Assembly (NCBI GenBank): GCA_036971475.1 | Contig: JBAIZL010000006.1 | Coordinates: forward strand, 90,998,046 to 91,062,045 | Direction: 5' to 3' | Origin: Prosapia bicincta | Taxonomy: Eukaryota > Arthropoda > Insecta > Hemiptera > Cercopidae | Length of the DNA stretch: 64,000 bases | In this document: positions 26,284-39,460 of the stretch, one piece after another | Position numbering within the stretch: the stretch's first letter is position 1 | Layout: every line of letters begins with the position of its first letter | Notes under the pieces: generated by a model | What the model was told of the DNA's origin: nothing | Seen by the model: the letters and a program-made list of their open reading frames with translations, nothing else | Databases searched by the model: none | Made by a program: the position numbers and the translations under genes

Positions 26284-28675
26284 CCAGGATTTATAGTTCA
26301 TGGATTTTGCGATTTCTACAAACAATGGATTTCTCATTTAAAATGCATTATTAACGTAGAATCGACCATAGATTCGCATTGTGCACTTAGAATTGAACTA
26401 TAATAAGTATTATAGGAGCTATGGCGATTGTCATATATTTGCTCTAAAAAAAATGCATGAATTATAGTTCATGGATTTTGCGATTTCTACAAAAATTGGA
26501 TTTCTCATTTAAAATGCATTAATAACGTAGAATCGACCATAGATTCGCATTGTGCACTTAGAATTGATCTATAATAAGTAATATAGGAGCTATGGCAATT
26601 GTCATATATTTGCTCTAAAAAAAATGCATGAATTATAGTTCATGGATTTTGCGATTTCTACAAAAAATGGATTTCTCATTTAAAATGCATTAATAACGTA
26701 GAATCGACCATAGATTCGCATTGTGCACTTAGAATTGAACTATAATAAGTATTATGGAGCTATAGCAATTGTCATATATTTGCTCTAAAAAAAATGCATG
26801 AATTATAGTTCATGGATTTTGCGATTTCTACAAAAAATGGATTTCTCATTTAAAATGAATTAATAACGCAGACTCGACCATAGATTCGCATTGTGCACTT
26901 AGAATTGATCTATAATAAGTATTATAGGAGCTATGGCAATTGTCATATATTTGCTCTAAAAAAAATGCATGAATTATAGTTCATGGATTTTGCGATTTCT
27001 ACAAAAAATGGATTTCTCATTTAAAATGCATTAATAAAGTAGAATCGACCATAGATTCGCATTGTGCACTTAGAATCGACCTATAATAAGTATTATAGGA
27101 GCTATGGCAATTGTCATATATTTGCTCTAAAAAAAATGCATGAATAATAGTTCATGGATTTTGCGATTTCTACAAAAAATGGATTTCTCATTTAAAATGC
27201 ATTAATAACGTAGAATCGACCATAGATTCGCATTGTGCACTTAGAATTGAACTATAATAAGTTTTATAGGAGCTGTCGCAATTGTCATATATTTGCTCTA
27301 AAAAAATGCATGAATAATAGTTCATGAATATTGCGATTTCTACAAAAAATGGATTTCTCATTTAAAATGCATTAATAACGTAGAATCGACCATAGATTCG
27401 CATTGTGCACTTAGAATTGATCTATAATAAGTAATATAGGAGCTATGGCAATTGTCATATATTTGCTCTAAAAAAAATGCATGAATTATAGTTCATGGAT
27501 TTTGCGATTTCTACAAAAAATGGATTTCTCATTTAAAATGCATTAATAACGTAGAATCGACCATAGATTCGCATTGTGCACTTAGAATTGATCTATAATA
27601 AGTATTATAGGAGCTATCGCAATTGTCATATATTTGCTCTAAAAAAAATGCATGAATTATAGTTCATGGATTTTGCGATTTCTACAAAAAATGGATTTCT
27701 CATTTAAAAAGCATAAATAACGCAGAATCGACCATAGATTCGCATTGTGCACTTAGAATTGATCTATAATAAGTGATATAGGAGCTATGGCAATTGTCAT
27801 ATATTTGCTCTAAAAAAAATGCATGAATTATAGTTCATGGATTTTGCGATTTCTACAAAAAATGGATTTCTCATTTAAAATGCATTAATAACGTAGAATC
27901 GACCATAGATTCGCATTGTGCACTTAGAATTGATCTATAATAAGTAATATAGGAGCTATGGCAATTGTCATATATTTGCTCTAAAAAAAATGCATGAATT
28001 ATAGTTCATGGATTTTGCGATTTCTACAAAAAATGGATTTCTCATTTAAAATGCATTAATAACGAAGAATCAACCATAGATTCGCATTGTGCACTTAGAA
28101 TTGAACTATAATAAGTATTATAGGAGCTATCGCAATTGTCATATATTTGCTCTAAAAAAAATGCATGAATTATAGTTCATGGATTTTGCGATTTCTACAA
28201 AAAATGGATTTCTCATTTAAAATGCATTAATAACGTAGAATCGACCATAAATTCGCATTGTGCACTTAGAATTGAACTATAATAAGTATTATAGGAGCTA
28301 TGGCAATTGTCATATATTTGCTCTAAAAAAAATGCATGAATTATAGTTCATTAATTTTGCGATTTCTACAAAAAATGGATTTCTCATTTAAAATGCATTA
28401 ATAACGTAGAATCGACCATAGATTCGCATTGTGCACTTAGAATTGATCTATAATAAGTAATATAGGAGCTATGGCAATTGTCATATATTTGCTCTAAAAA
28501 AAATGCATGAATTATAGTTCATGGATTTTGCGATTTCAACAAAAAATGGATTTCTCATTTAAAATGCATTAATAACGTAGAATCGACCATAGATTCGCAT
28601 TGTGCACTTAGAATTGAACTATAATAAGTATTATAGGAGCTATCGCAATTGTCATATATTTGCTCTAAAACAAAT
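26284..28675 (+). repeat. Domain C HOR copy 3 (14 monomers, 2392 bp)
   Basis: This copy is identical in layout to the next one, with an exact 2392-bp spacing for four independent markers: AATCCAGG (26284), ATGGCGATTG (26421), GCAGACTCG (26868) and CGAAGAATCAACC (28063). Compared with copy 2 it lacks the two monomers containing AGTAAATTGGAGC and AATGAATTAATAACGCAGAATCG. It also has TTCATGAATATTGCG where copy 2 has TTCATGGATATTGCG. Confidence 0.87.
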
Positions 28676-31067
28676 CCAGGATTTATAGTTCATGGATTTT
28701 GCGATTTCTACAAACAATGGATTTCTCATTTAAAATGCATTATTAACGTAGAATCGACCATAGATTCGCATTGTGCACTTAGAATTGAACTATAATAAGT
28801 ATTATAGGAGCTATGGCGATTGTCATATATTTGCTCTAAAAAAAATGCATGAATTATAGTTCATGGATTTTGCGATTTCTACAAAAATTGGATTTCTCAT
28901 TTAAAATGCATTAATAACGTAGAATCGACCATAGATTCGCATTGTGCACTTAGAATTGATCTATAATAAGTAATATAGGAGCTATGGCAATTGTCATATA
29001 TTTGCTCTAAAAAAAATGCATGAATTATAGTTCATGGATTTTGCGATTTCTACAAAAAATGGATTTCTCATTTAAAATGCATTAATAACGTAGAATCGAC
29101 CATAGATTCGCATTGTGCACTTAGAATTGAACTATAATAAGTATTATGGAGCTATAGCAATTGTCATATATTTGCTCTAAAAAAAATGCATGAATTATAG
29201 TTCATGGATTTTGCGATTTCTACAAAAAATGGATTTCTCATTTAAAATGAATTAATAACGCAGACTCGACCATAGATTCGCATTGTGCACTTAGAATTGA
29301 TCTATAATAAGTATTATAGGAGCTATGGCAATTGTCATATATTTGCTCTAAAAAAAATGCATGAATTATAGTTCATGGATTTTGCGATTTCTACAAAAAA
29401 TGGATTTCTCATTTAAAATGCATTAATAAAGTAGAATCGACCATAGATTCGCATTGTGCACTTAGAATCGACCTATAATAAGTATTATAGGAGCTATGGC
29501 AATTGTCATATATTTGCTCTAAAAAAAATGCATGAATAATAGTTCATGGATTTTGCGATTTCTACAAAAAATGGATTTCTCATTTAAAATGCATTAATAA
29601 CGTAGAATCGACCATAGATTCGCATTGTGCACTTAGAATTGAACTATAATAAGTTTTATAGGAGCTGTCGCAATTGTCATATATTTGCTCTAAAAAAATG
29701 CATGAATAATAGTTCATGAATATTGCGATTTCTACAAAAAATGGATTTCTCATTTAAAATGCATTAATAACGTAGAATCGACCATAGATTCGCATTGTGC
29801 ACTTAGAATTGATCTATAATAAGTAATATAGGAGCTATGGCAATTGTCATATATTTGCTCTAAAAAAAATGCATGAATTATAGTTCATGGATTTTGCGAT
29901 TTCTACAAAAAATGGATTTCTCATTTAAAATGCATTAATAACGTAGAATCGACCATAGATTCGCATTGTGCACTTAGAATTGATCTATAATAAGTATTAT
30001 AGGAGCTATCGCAATTGTCATATATTTGCTCTAAAAAAAATGCATGAATTATAGTTCATGGATTTTGCGATTTCTACAAAAAATGGATTTCTCATTTAAA
30101 AAGCATAAATAACGCAGAATCGACCATAGATTCGCATTGTGCACTTAGAATTGATCTATAATAAGTGATATAGGAGCTATGGCAATTGTCATATATTTGC
30201 TCTAAAAAAAATGCATGAATTATAGTTCATGGATTTTGCGATTTCTACAAAAAATGGATTTCTCATTTAAAATGCATTAATAACGTAGAATCGACCATAG
30301 ATTCGCATTGTGCACTTAGAATTGATCTATAATAAGTAATATAGGAGCTATGGCAATTGTCATATATTTGCTCTAAAAAAAATGCATGAATTATAGTTCA
30401 TGGATTTTGCGATTTCTACAAAAAATGGATTTCTCATTTAAAATGCATTAATAACGAAGAATCAACCATAGATTCGCATTGTGCACTTAGAATTGAACTA
30501 TAATAAGTATTATAGGAGCTATCGCAATTGTCATATATTTGCTCTAAAAAAAATGCATGAATTATAGTTCATGGATTTTGCGATTTCTACAAAAAATGGA
30601 TTTCTCATTTAAAATGCATTAATAACGTAGAATCGACCATAAATTCGCATTGTGCACTTAGAATTGAACTATAATAAGTATTATAGGAGCTATGGCAATT
30701 GTCATATATTTGCTCTAAAAAAAATGCATGAATTATAGTTCATTAATTTTGCGATTTCTACAAAAAATGGATTTCTCATTTAAAATGCATTAATAACGTA
30801 GAATCGACCATAGATTCGCATTGTGCACTTAGAATTGATCTATAATAAGTAATATAGGAGCTATGGCAATTGTCATATATTTGCTCTAAAAAAAATGCAT
30901 GAATTATAGTTCATGGATTTTGCGATTTCAACAAAAAATGGATTTCTCATTTAAAATGCATTAATAACGTAGAATCGACCATAGATTCGCATTGTGCACT
31001 TAGAATTGAACTATAATAAGTATTATAGGAGCTATCGCAATTGTCATATATTTGCTCTAAAACAAAT
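28676..31067 (+). repeat. Domain C HOR copy 4 (14 monomers, 2392 bp)
   Basis: Markers again fall exactly 2392 bp after those of copy 3: AATCCAGG 28676, ATGGCGATTG 28813, GCAGACTCG 29260 and CGAAGAATCAACC 30455. I noticed no difference between copies 3 and 4 by eye, so this pair looks like a very recent duplication. Confidence 0.88.
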
Positions 31068-33116
31068 CCAGGATTTATAGTTCATGGATTTTGCGATTTC
31101 TACAAACAATGGATTTCTCATTTAAAATGCATTATTAACGTAGAATCGACCATAGATTCGCATTGTGCACTTAGAATTGAACTATAATAAGTATTATAGG
31201 AGCTATGGCGATTGTCATATATTTGCTCTAAAAAAAATGCATGAATTATAGTTCATGGATTTTGCGATTTCTACAAAAATTGGATTTCTCATTTAAAATG
31301 CATTAATAACGTAGAATCGACCATAGATTCGCATTGTGCACTTAGAATTGATCTATAATAAGTAATATAGGAGCTATGGCAATTGTCATATATTTGCTCT
31401 AAAAAAAATGCATGAATTATAGTTCATGGATTTTGCGATTTCTACAAAAAATGGATTTCTCATTTAAAATGCATTAATAACGTAGAATCGACCATAGATT
31501 CGCATTGTGCACTTAGAATTGAACTATAATAAGTATTATGGAGCTATAGCAATTGTCATATATTTGCTCTAAAAAAAATGCATGAATTATAGTTCATGGA
31601 TTTTGCGATTTCTACAAAAAATGGATTTCTCATTTAAAATGAATTAATAACGCAGACTCGACCATAGATTCGCATTGTGCACTTAGAATTGATCTATAAT
31701 AAGTATTATAGGAGCTATGGCAATTGTCATATATTTGCTCTAAAAAAAATGCATGAATTATAGTTCATGGATTTTGCGATTTCTACAAAAAATGGATTTC
31801 TCATTTAAAATGCATTAATAAAGTAGAATCGACCATAGATTCGCATTGTGCACTTAGAATCGACCTATAATAAGTATTATAGGAGCTATGGCAATTGTCA
31901 TATATTTGCTCTAAAAAAAATGCATGAATAATAGTTCATGGATTTTGCGATTTCTACAAAAAATGGATTTCTCATTTAAAATGCATTAATAACGTAGAAT
32001 CGACCATAGATTCGCATTGTGCACTTAGAATTGAACTATAATAAGTTTTATAGGAGCTGTCGCAATTGTCATATATTTGCTCTAAAAAAATGCATGAATA
32101 ATAGTTCATGAATATTGCGATTTCTACAAAAAATGGATTTCTCATTTAAAATGCATTAATAACGTAGAATCGACCATAGATTCGCATTGTGCACTTAGAA
32201 TTGATCTATAATAAGTAATATAGGAGCTATGGCAATTGTCATATATTTGCTCTAAAAAAAATGCATGAATTATAGTTCATGGATTTTGCGATTTCTACAA
32301 AAATTGGATTTCTCATTTAAAATGCATTAATAACGTAGAATCGACCATAGATTCGCATTGTGCACTTAGAATTGAACTATAATAAGTAAATTGGAGCTAT
32401 AGCAATTGTCATATATTTGCTCTAAAAAAAATGCATGAATTATAGTTCATGGATTTTGCGATTTCTACAAAAAATGGATTTCTCATTTAAAATGAATTAA
32501 TAACGCAGAATCGACCATAGATTCGCATTGTGCACTTAGAATTGAACTATAATAAGTATTATAGGAGCTATCGCAATTGTCATATATTTGCTCTAAAAAA
32601 AATGCATGAATTATAGTTCATGGATTTTGCGATTTCTACAAAAAATGGATTTCTCATTTAAAATGCATTAATAACGTAGAATCGACCATAAATTCGCATT
32701 GTGCACTTAGAATTGAACTATAATAAGTATTATAGGAGCTATGGCAATTGTCATATATTTGCTCTAAAAAAAATGCATGAATTATAGTTCATTAATTTTG
32801 CGATTTCTACAAAAAATGGATTTCTCATTTAAAATGCATTAATAACGTAGAATCGACCATAGATTCGCATTGTGCACTTAGAATTGATCTATAATAAGTA
32901 ATATAGGAGCTATGGCAATTGTCATATATTTGCTCTAAAAAAAATGCATGAATTATAGTTCATGGATTTTGCGATTTCAACAAAAAATGGATTTCTCATT
33001 TAAAATGCATTAATAACGTAGAATCGACCATAGATTCGCATTGTGCACTTAGAATTGAACTATAATAAGTATTATAGGAGCTATCGCAATTGTCATATAT
33101 TTGCTCTAAAACAAAT
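31068..33116 (+). repeat. Domain C HOR copy 5 (12 monomers, 2049 bp)
   Basis: The AATCCAGG (31068 to 33117), ATGGCGATTG (31205 to 33254) and GCAGACTCG (31652 to 33701) markers are all 2049 bp apart. The copy keeps AGTAAATTGGAGC (about 32385), which copies 3 and 4 lost. It then joins an AATGAATTAATAACGCAG left half to a GAACTATAATAAGTATTATAGGAGCTATCGC right half, skipping four monomers found in copy 2. Confidence 0.85.
32467..32637 (+). repeat. Chimeric junction monomer in HOR copy 5
   Basis: The left part (AATGAATTAATAACGCAGAATCG) matches one monomer type of copy 2. The right part (GAACTATAATAAG, then ATCGC) matches a monomer four positions later, the one that follows CGAAGAATCAACC. Monomer length and phase are preserved. 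This is what an in-register crossover between non-allelic monomers would leave. The breakpoint lies between about monomer positions 54 and 86, where the two parents are identical. Confidence 0.7.
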
Positions 33117-35849
33117 CCAGGATTTATAGTTCATGGATTTTGCGATTTCTACAAACAATGGATTTCTCATTTAAAATGCATTATTAACGTAGAATCGACC
33201 ATAGATTCGCATTGTGCACTTAGAATTGAACTATAATAAGTATTATAGGAGCTATGGCGATTGTCATATATTTGCTCTAAAAAAAATGCATGAATTATAG
33301 TTCATGGATTTTGCGATTTCTACAAAAATTGGATTTCTCATTTAAAATGCATTAATAACGTAGAATCGACCATAGATTCGCATTGTGCACTTAGAATTGA
33401 TCTATAATAAGTAATATAGGAGCTATGGCAATTGTCATATATTTGCTCTAAAAAAAATGCATGAATTATAGTTCATGGATTTTGCGATTTCTACAAAAAA
33501 TGGATTTCTCATTTAAAATGCATTAATAACGTAGAATCGACCATAGATTCGCATTGTGCACTTAGAATTGAACTATAATAAGTATTATGGAGCTATAGCA
33601 ATTGTCATATATTTGCTCTAAAAAAAATGCATGAATTATAGTTCATGGATTTTGCGATTTCTACAAAAAATGGATTTCTCATTTAAAATGAATTAATAAC
33701 GCAGACTCGACCATAGATTCGCATTGTGCACTTAGAATTGATCTATAATAAGTATTATAGGAGCTATGGCAATTGTCATATATTTGCTCTAAAAAAAATG
33801 CATGAATTATAGTTCATGGATTTTGCGATTTCTACAAAAAATGGATTTCTCATTTAAAATGCATTAATAAAGTAGAATCGACCATAGATTCGCATTGTGC
33901 ACTTAGAATCGACCTATAATAAGTATTATAGGAGCTATGGCAATTGTCATATATTTGCTCTAAAAAAAATGCATGAATAATAGTTCATGGATTTTGCGAT
34001 TTCTACAAAAAATGGATTTCTCATTTAAAATGCATTAATAACGTAGAATCGACCATAGATTCGCATTGTGCACTTAGAATTGAACTATAATAAGTTTTAT
34101 AGGAGCTGTCGCAATTGTCATATATTTGCTCTAAAAAAATGCATGAATAATAGTTCATGAATATTGCGATTTCTACAAAAAATGGATTTCTCATTTAAAA
34201 TGCATTAATAACGTAGAATCGACCATAGATTCGCATTGTGCACTTAGAATTGATCTATAATAAGTAATATAGGAGCTATGGCAATTGTCATATATTTGCT
34301 CTAAAAAAAATGCATGAATTATAGTTCATGGATTTTGCGATTTCTACAAAAATTGGATTTCTCATTTAAAATGCATTAATAACGTAGAATCGACCATAGA
34401 TTCGTTTTGTGCACTTAGAATTGAACTATAATAAGTAAATTGGAGCTATAGCAATTGTCATATATTTGCTCTAAAAAAAATGCATGAATTATAGTTCATG
34501 GATTTTGCGATTTCTACAAAAAATGGATTTCTCATTTAAAATGAATTAATAACGCAGAATCGACCATAGATTCGCATTGTGCACTTAGAATTGATCTATA
34601 ATAAGTATTATAGGAGCTATGGCAATTGTCATATATTTGCTCTAAAAAAAATGCATGAATTATAGTTCATGGATTTTGCGATTTCTACAAAAAATGGATT
34701 TCTCATTTAAAATGCATTAATAACGTAGAATCGACCATAGATTCGCATTGTGCACTTAGAATTGATCTATAATAAGTATTATAGGAGCTATCGCAATTGT
34801 CATATATTTGCTCTAAAAAAAATGCATGAATTATAGTTCATGGATTTTGCGATTTCTACAAAAAATGGATTTCTCATTTAAAAAGCATAAATAACGCAGA
34901 ATCGACCATAGATTCGCATTGTGCACTTAGAATTGATCTATAATAAGTGATATAGGAGCTATGGCAATTGTCATATATTTGCTCTAAAAAAAATGCATGA
35001 ATTATAGTTCATGGATTTTGCGATTTCTACAAAAAATGGATTTCTCATTTAAAATGCATTAATAACGTAGAATCGACCATAGATTCGCATTGTGCACTTA
35101 GAATTGATCTATAATAAGTAATATAGGAGCTATGGCAATTGTCATATATTTGCTCTAAAAAAAATGCATGAATTATAGTTCATGGATTTTGCGATTTCTA
35201 CAAAAAATGGATTTCTCATTTAAAATGCATTAATAACGTAGAATCAACCATAGATTCGCATTGTGCACTTAGAATTGAACTATAATAAGTATTATAGGAG
35301 CTATCGCAATTGTCATATATTTGCTCTAAAAAAAATGCATGAATTATAGTTCATGGATTTTGCGATTTCTACAAAAAATGGATTTCTCATTTAAAATGCA
35401 TTAATAACGTAGAATCGACCATAAATTCGCATTGTGCACTTAGAATTGAACTATAATAAGTATTATAGGAGCTATGGCAATTGTCATATATTTGCTCTAA
35501 AAAAAATGCATGAATTATAGTTCATTAATTTTGCGATTTCTACAAAAAATGGATTTCTCATTTAAAATGCATTAATAACGTAGAATCGACCATAGATTCG
35601 CATTGTGCACTTAGAATTGATCTATAATAAGTAATATAGGAGCTATGGCAATTGTCATATATTTGCTCTAAAAAAAATGCATGAATTATAGTTCATGGAT
35701 TTTGCGATTTCAACAAAAAATGGATTTCTCATTTAAAATGCATTAATAACGTAGAATCGACCATAGATTCGCATTGTGCACTTAGAATTGAACTATAATA
35801 AGTATTATAGGAGCTATCGCAATTGTCATATATTTGCTCTAAAAATAAT
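33117..35849 (+). repeat. Domain C HOR copy 6 (16 monomers, terminal)
   Basis: The full 16-monomer layout is seen again, with AGTAAATTGGAGC (about 34433), AATGAATTAATAACGCAG (about 34545), AGTGATATAGG (about 34948), GTAGAATCAACC (about 35240, not GAAGAATC), CCATAAATTCG (about 35420), TTCATTAATTTT (about 35522) and CAACAAAAAATGG (about 35710). The position 2733 bp after 33117, where AATCCAGG is expected, instead reads AAAATAATGCATG (about 35842). The HOR ends there. Confidence 0.8.
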
Positions 35850-37200
35850 GCATGAATTATAGTTCATGGATTTTGCGATTTCTACAAAAAATGGATTTCT
35901 CATTTAAAATGCATTAATAACGTAGAATCGACCATAAATTCGCATTGTGCACTTAGAATTGAACTATAATAAGTATTATAGGAGCTATGGCAATTGTCAT
36001 ATATTTGCTCTAAAAAAAATGCATGAATTATAGTTCAATAATTTTGCGATTTCTACAAAAAATGGATTTCTCATTTAAAATGCATTAATAACGTAGAATC
36101 GACCATAGATTCGCATTGTGCACTTAGAATTGAACTATAATAAGTATTATAGGAGCTATCGCAATTGTCATATATTTGCTCTAAAAAAAATGCTAGAATT
36201 AGTTCATGGATTTTGCGATTTCTACAAAAAATGGATTTCTCATTTAAAAAGCATAAATAACGCAGAATCGACCATAGATTCGCATTGTGCACTTAGAATT
36301 GTACTATAATTAGTAATATAGGAGCTATGGCAATTGTCATATATTTGCTCTAAACAAAATGCATGAATTGTAGTTCATGGATTTTGCGATTTCTCCAAAA
36401 AATGGATTTCTCATTTAAAATGCATTAATAACGTAGAATCGACCATAGATTCGCATTGTGGTCTTAGAATTGAACTATAATAAGTATTATGGGAGCTATG
36501 GCAATTGTCATATATTTGCTCTAAAAAAAATGCATGAATTATAGTTCATGGATTTTGCGATTTCTACAAAAAATGGATTTCTCATTTAAAAAGCATTAAT
36601 AACGTAGAATCGACCATAGATTCGCTATGTGCACTTAGAATTGATCTATAATAAGTATTATAGGAGCTATGGTAATTGTCATATATTTGCTCTAAAAAAA
36701 ATGCATGAATTATAGTTCATGGATTTTGCGATTTCTACAAAAAATGGATTTCTCATTTAAAATGCATTAATAACGTAGAATCGACCATAGATTCGCATTG
36801 TGCACTTAGAATTGAACTATAATAAGTATTATAGGAGCTATCGCAATTGTCATATATTTGCTCTAAAACAAATCCAGGATTTATAGTTCATGGATTTTGC
36901 GATTTCTACAAACAATGGATTTATCATTTAACATGCATTAATAACGTAGAATCGACCATAGATTCGCATTGTGCACTTATAATTGATCTATAATAAGTAA
37001 TATAGGAGCTATGGCAATTGTCATATATTTGCTCTAAAAAAAAGGCATGAATTATAGTTCATGAATTTGCGATTTCTACAAAAAATGGATTTCTCATTTA
37101 AAATGCATTAATAACGTAGAATCGACCATAGATTCGAATTGTGCACTTAGAATTGAACTATAATAGGTATTATGGAGCTATAGCAATTGCCATATATTTG
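35850..37200 (+). repeat. Diverged monomers at the C/D domain boundary
   Basis: Private variants are concentrated here: TTCAATAATTTT (about 36036), GCTAGAATTAG with a net 2-bp loss (about 36192), GAATTGTAG (36366), TTTCTCCAAAAAATGG (36391), TTGTGGTCTTAG (36457), ATGGTAATTG (36668), TTTATCATTTAACATGC (36920), CTTATAATTG (36976), AAAAGGCATG (37040), TTCATGAATTTGCG (37059), ATTCGAATTG (37133) and AATTGCCATAT (37185). An AATCCAGG marker monomer is at 36874. The two longest open reading frames of the window, 63-73 codons, arise here because the 2-bp loss breaks the recurring stop pattern; I regard them as chance. Confidence 0.72.
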
Positions 37201-38099
37201 CTCTAAAAAAAATGCATGAATTATAGTTCATGGATTTTGCGATTTCTACAAAAAATGGATTTCTCATTTAAAATGCATTAATAACGTAGAATCGACCATA
37301 GATTCGCATTGTGCACTTAGAATTGACCTATAATAAGTATTATAGGAGCTATGGCAATTGTCATATATTTGCTCTAAAAAAAATGCATGAATAATAGTTC
37401 ATGGATTTTGCGATTTCTACAAAAAATGGATTTCTCATTTAAAATGCATTAATAACGTAGAATCGACCATAGATTCGCATTGTGCACTTAGAATTGAACT
37501 ATAATAAGTTTTATAGGAGCTATCGCAATTGTCATATATTTGCTCTAAAAAAATGCATGAATAATAGTTCATGGATTTTGCGATTTCTACAAAAAATGGA
37601 TTTCTCATTTAAAATGCATTAATAACGTAGAATCGACCATAGATACGCATTGTGCACTTAGAATTGATCTATAATAAGTAATATAGGAGCTATGGCAATT
37701 GTCATATATTTGCTCTAAAAAAAATGCATGAATTATAGTTCATGGATTTTGCGATTTCTACAAAAATTGGATTTCTCATTTAAAATGCATTAATAACGTA
37801 GAATCGACCATAGATTCGCATTGTGCACTTAGAATTGAACTATAATAAGTATTATGGAGCTATAGCAATTGTCATATATTTGCTCTAAAAAAAATGCATG
37901 AATTATAGTTCATGGATTTTGCGATTTCTACAAAAAATGGATTTCTCATTTAAAATGAATTAATAACGCAGAATCGACCATAGATTCGCATTGTGCACTT
38001 AGAATTGATCTATAATAAGTATTATAGGAGCTATGGCAATTGTCATATATTTGCTCTAAAAAAAATGCATGAATTATAGTTCATGGATTTTGCGATTTC

Positions 38100-39070
38100 T
38101 ACAAAAAATGGATTTCTCATTTAAAATGCATTAATAACGTAGAATCGACCATAGATTCGCATTGTGCACTTAGAATTGAACTATAATAGGTATTATGGAG
38201 CTATAGCAATTGTCATATATTTGCTCTAAAAAAAATGCATGAATTATAGTTCATGGATTTTGCGATTTCTACAAAAAATGGATTTCTCATTTAAAATGCA
38301 TTAATAACGTAGAATCGACCATAGATTCGCATTGTGCACTTAGAATTGACCTATAATAAGTATTATGGAGCTATAGCAATTGTCATTAATTTGCTCTAAA
38401 AAAAATGCATGAATTATAGTTCATGGATTTTGCGATTTCTACAAAAATTGGATTTCTCATTTAAAATGCATTAATAACGTAGAATCGACCATAGATTCGC
38501 ATTGTGCACTTAGAATTGAACTATAATAGGTATTATGGAGCTATAGCAATTGTCATATATTTGCTCTAAAAAAAATGCATGAATTATAGTTCATGGATTT
38601 TGCGATTTCTACAAAAATTGGATTTCTCATTTAAAATGCATTAATAACGTAGAATCGACCATAGATTCGCATTGTGCACTTAGAATTGACCTATAATAAG
38701 TATTATGGAGCTATAGCAATTGTCATATATTTGCTCTAAAAAAAATGCATGAATTATAGTTCATGGATTTTGCGATTTCTACAAAAATTGGATTTCTCAT
38801 TTAAAATGCATTAATAACGTAGAATCGACCATAGATTCGCATTGTGCACTTAGAATTGAACTATAATAGGTATTATGGAGCTATAGCAATTGTCATATAT
38901 TTGCTCTAAAAAAAATGCATGAATTATAGTTCATGGATTTTGCGATTTCTACAAAAATTGGATTTCTCATTTAAAATGCATTAATAACGTAGAATCGACC
39001 ATAGATTCGCATTGTGCACTTAGAATTGAACTATAATAAGTATTATGGAGCTATAGCAATTGTCATATAT
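38100..39070 (+). repeat. Dimeric repeat block in domain D
   Basis: Alternating AACTATAATAGGTATTATGG (about 38178, 38519 and 38860) and GACCTATAATAAGTATTATGG (about 38348 and 38689) monomers form a clean two-monomer repeat of about 341 bp. Most carry CAAAAATTGG in place of CAAAAAATGG. One monomer has GTCATTAATTTGC near 38383, absent from the others. Confidence 0.8.
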
Positions 39071-39460
39071 TTGCTCTAAAAAAAATGCATGAATTATAGT
39101 TCATGGATTTTGCGATTTCTACAAAAAATGGATTTCTCATTTAAAATGCATTAATAACGTAGAATCGACCATAGATTCGCATTGTGCACTTAGAATTGAT
39201 CTATAATAAGTAATATAGGAGCTATGGCAATTGTCATATATTTGCTCTAAAAAAAATGCATGAATTATAGTTCATGGATTTTGCGATTTCTACAAAAATT
39301 GGATTTCTCATTTAAAATGCATTAATAACGTAGAATCGACCATAGATTCGCATTGTGCACTTAGAATTGAACTATAATAAGTATTATGGAGCTATAGCAA
39401 TTGTCATATATTTGCTCTAAAAAAAATGCATGAATTATAGTTCATGGATTTTGCGATATC

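Noticed and set aside
36071..36292. Open reading frame of 73 codons on the minus strand
   Set aside because: It is the reverse-strand counterpart across the same damaged monomers, with much the same translated repeat as the 17109-17324 frame. It is a by-product of the repeat, not a gene.
36118..36309. Open reading frame of 63 codons on the plus strand
   Set aside because: It lies wholly within satellite monomers and is opened by the GCTAGAATTAG indel near 36192 that shifts frame past the recurring stops. No protein family, no ribosome site context, and neighbouring monomers lack it.
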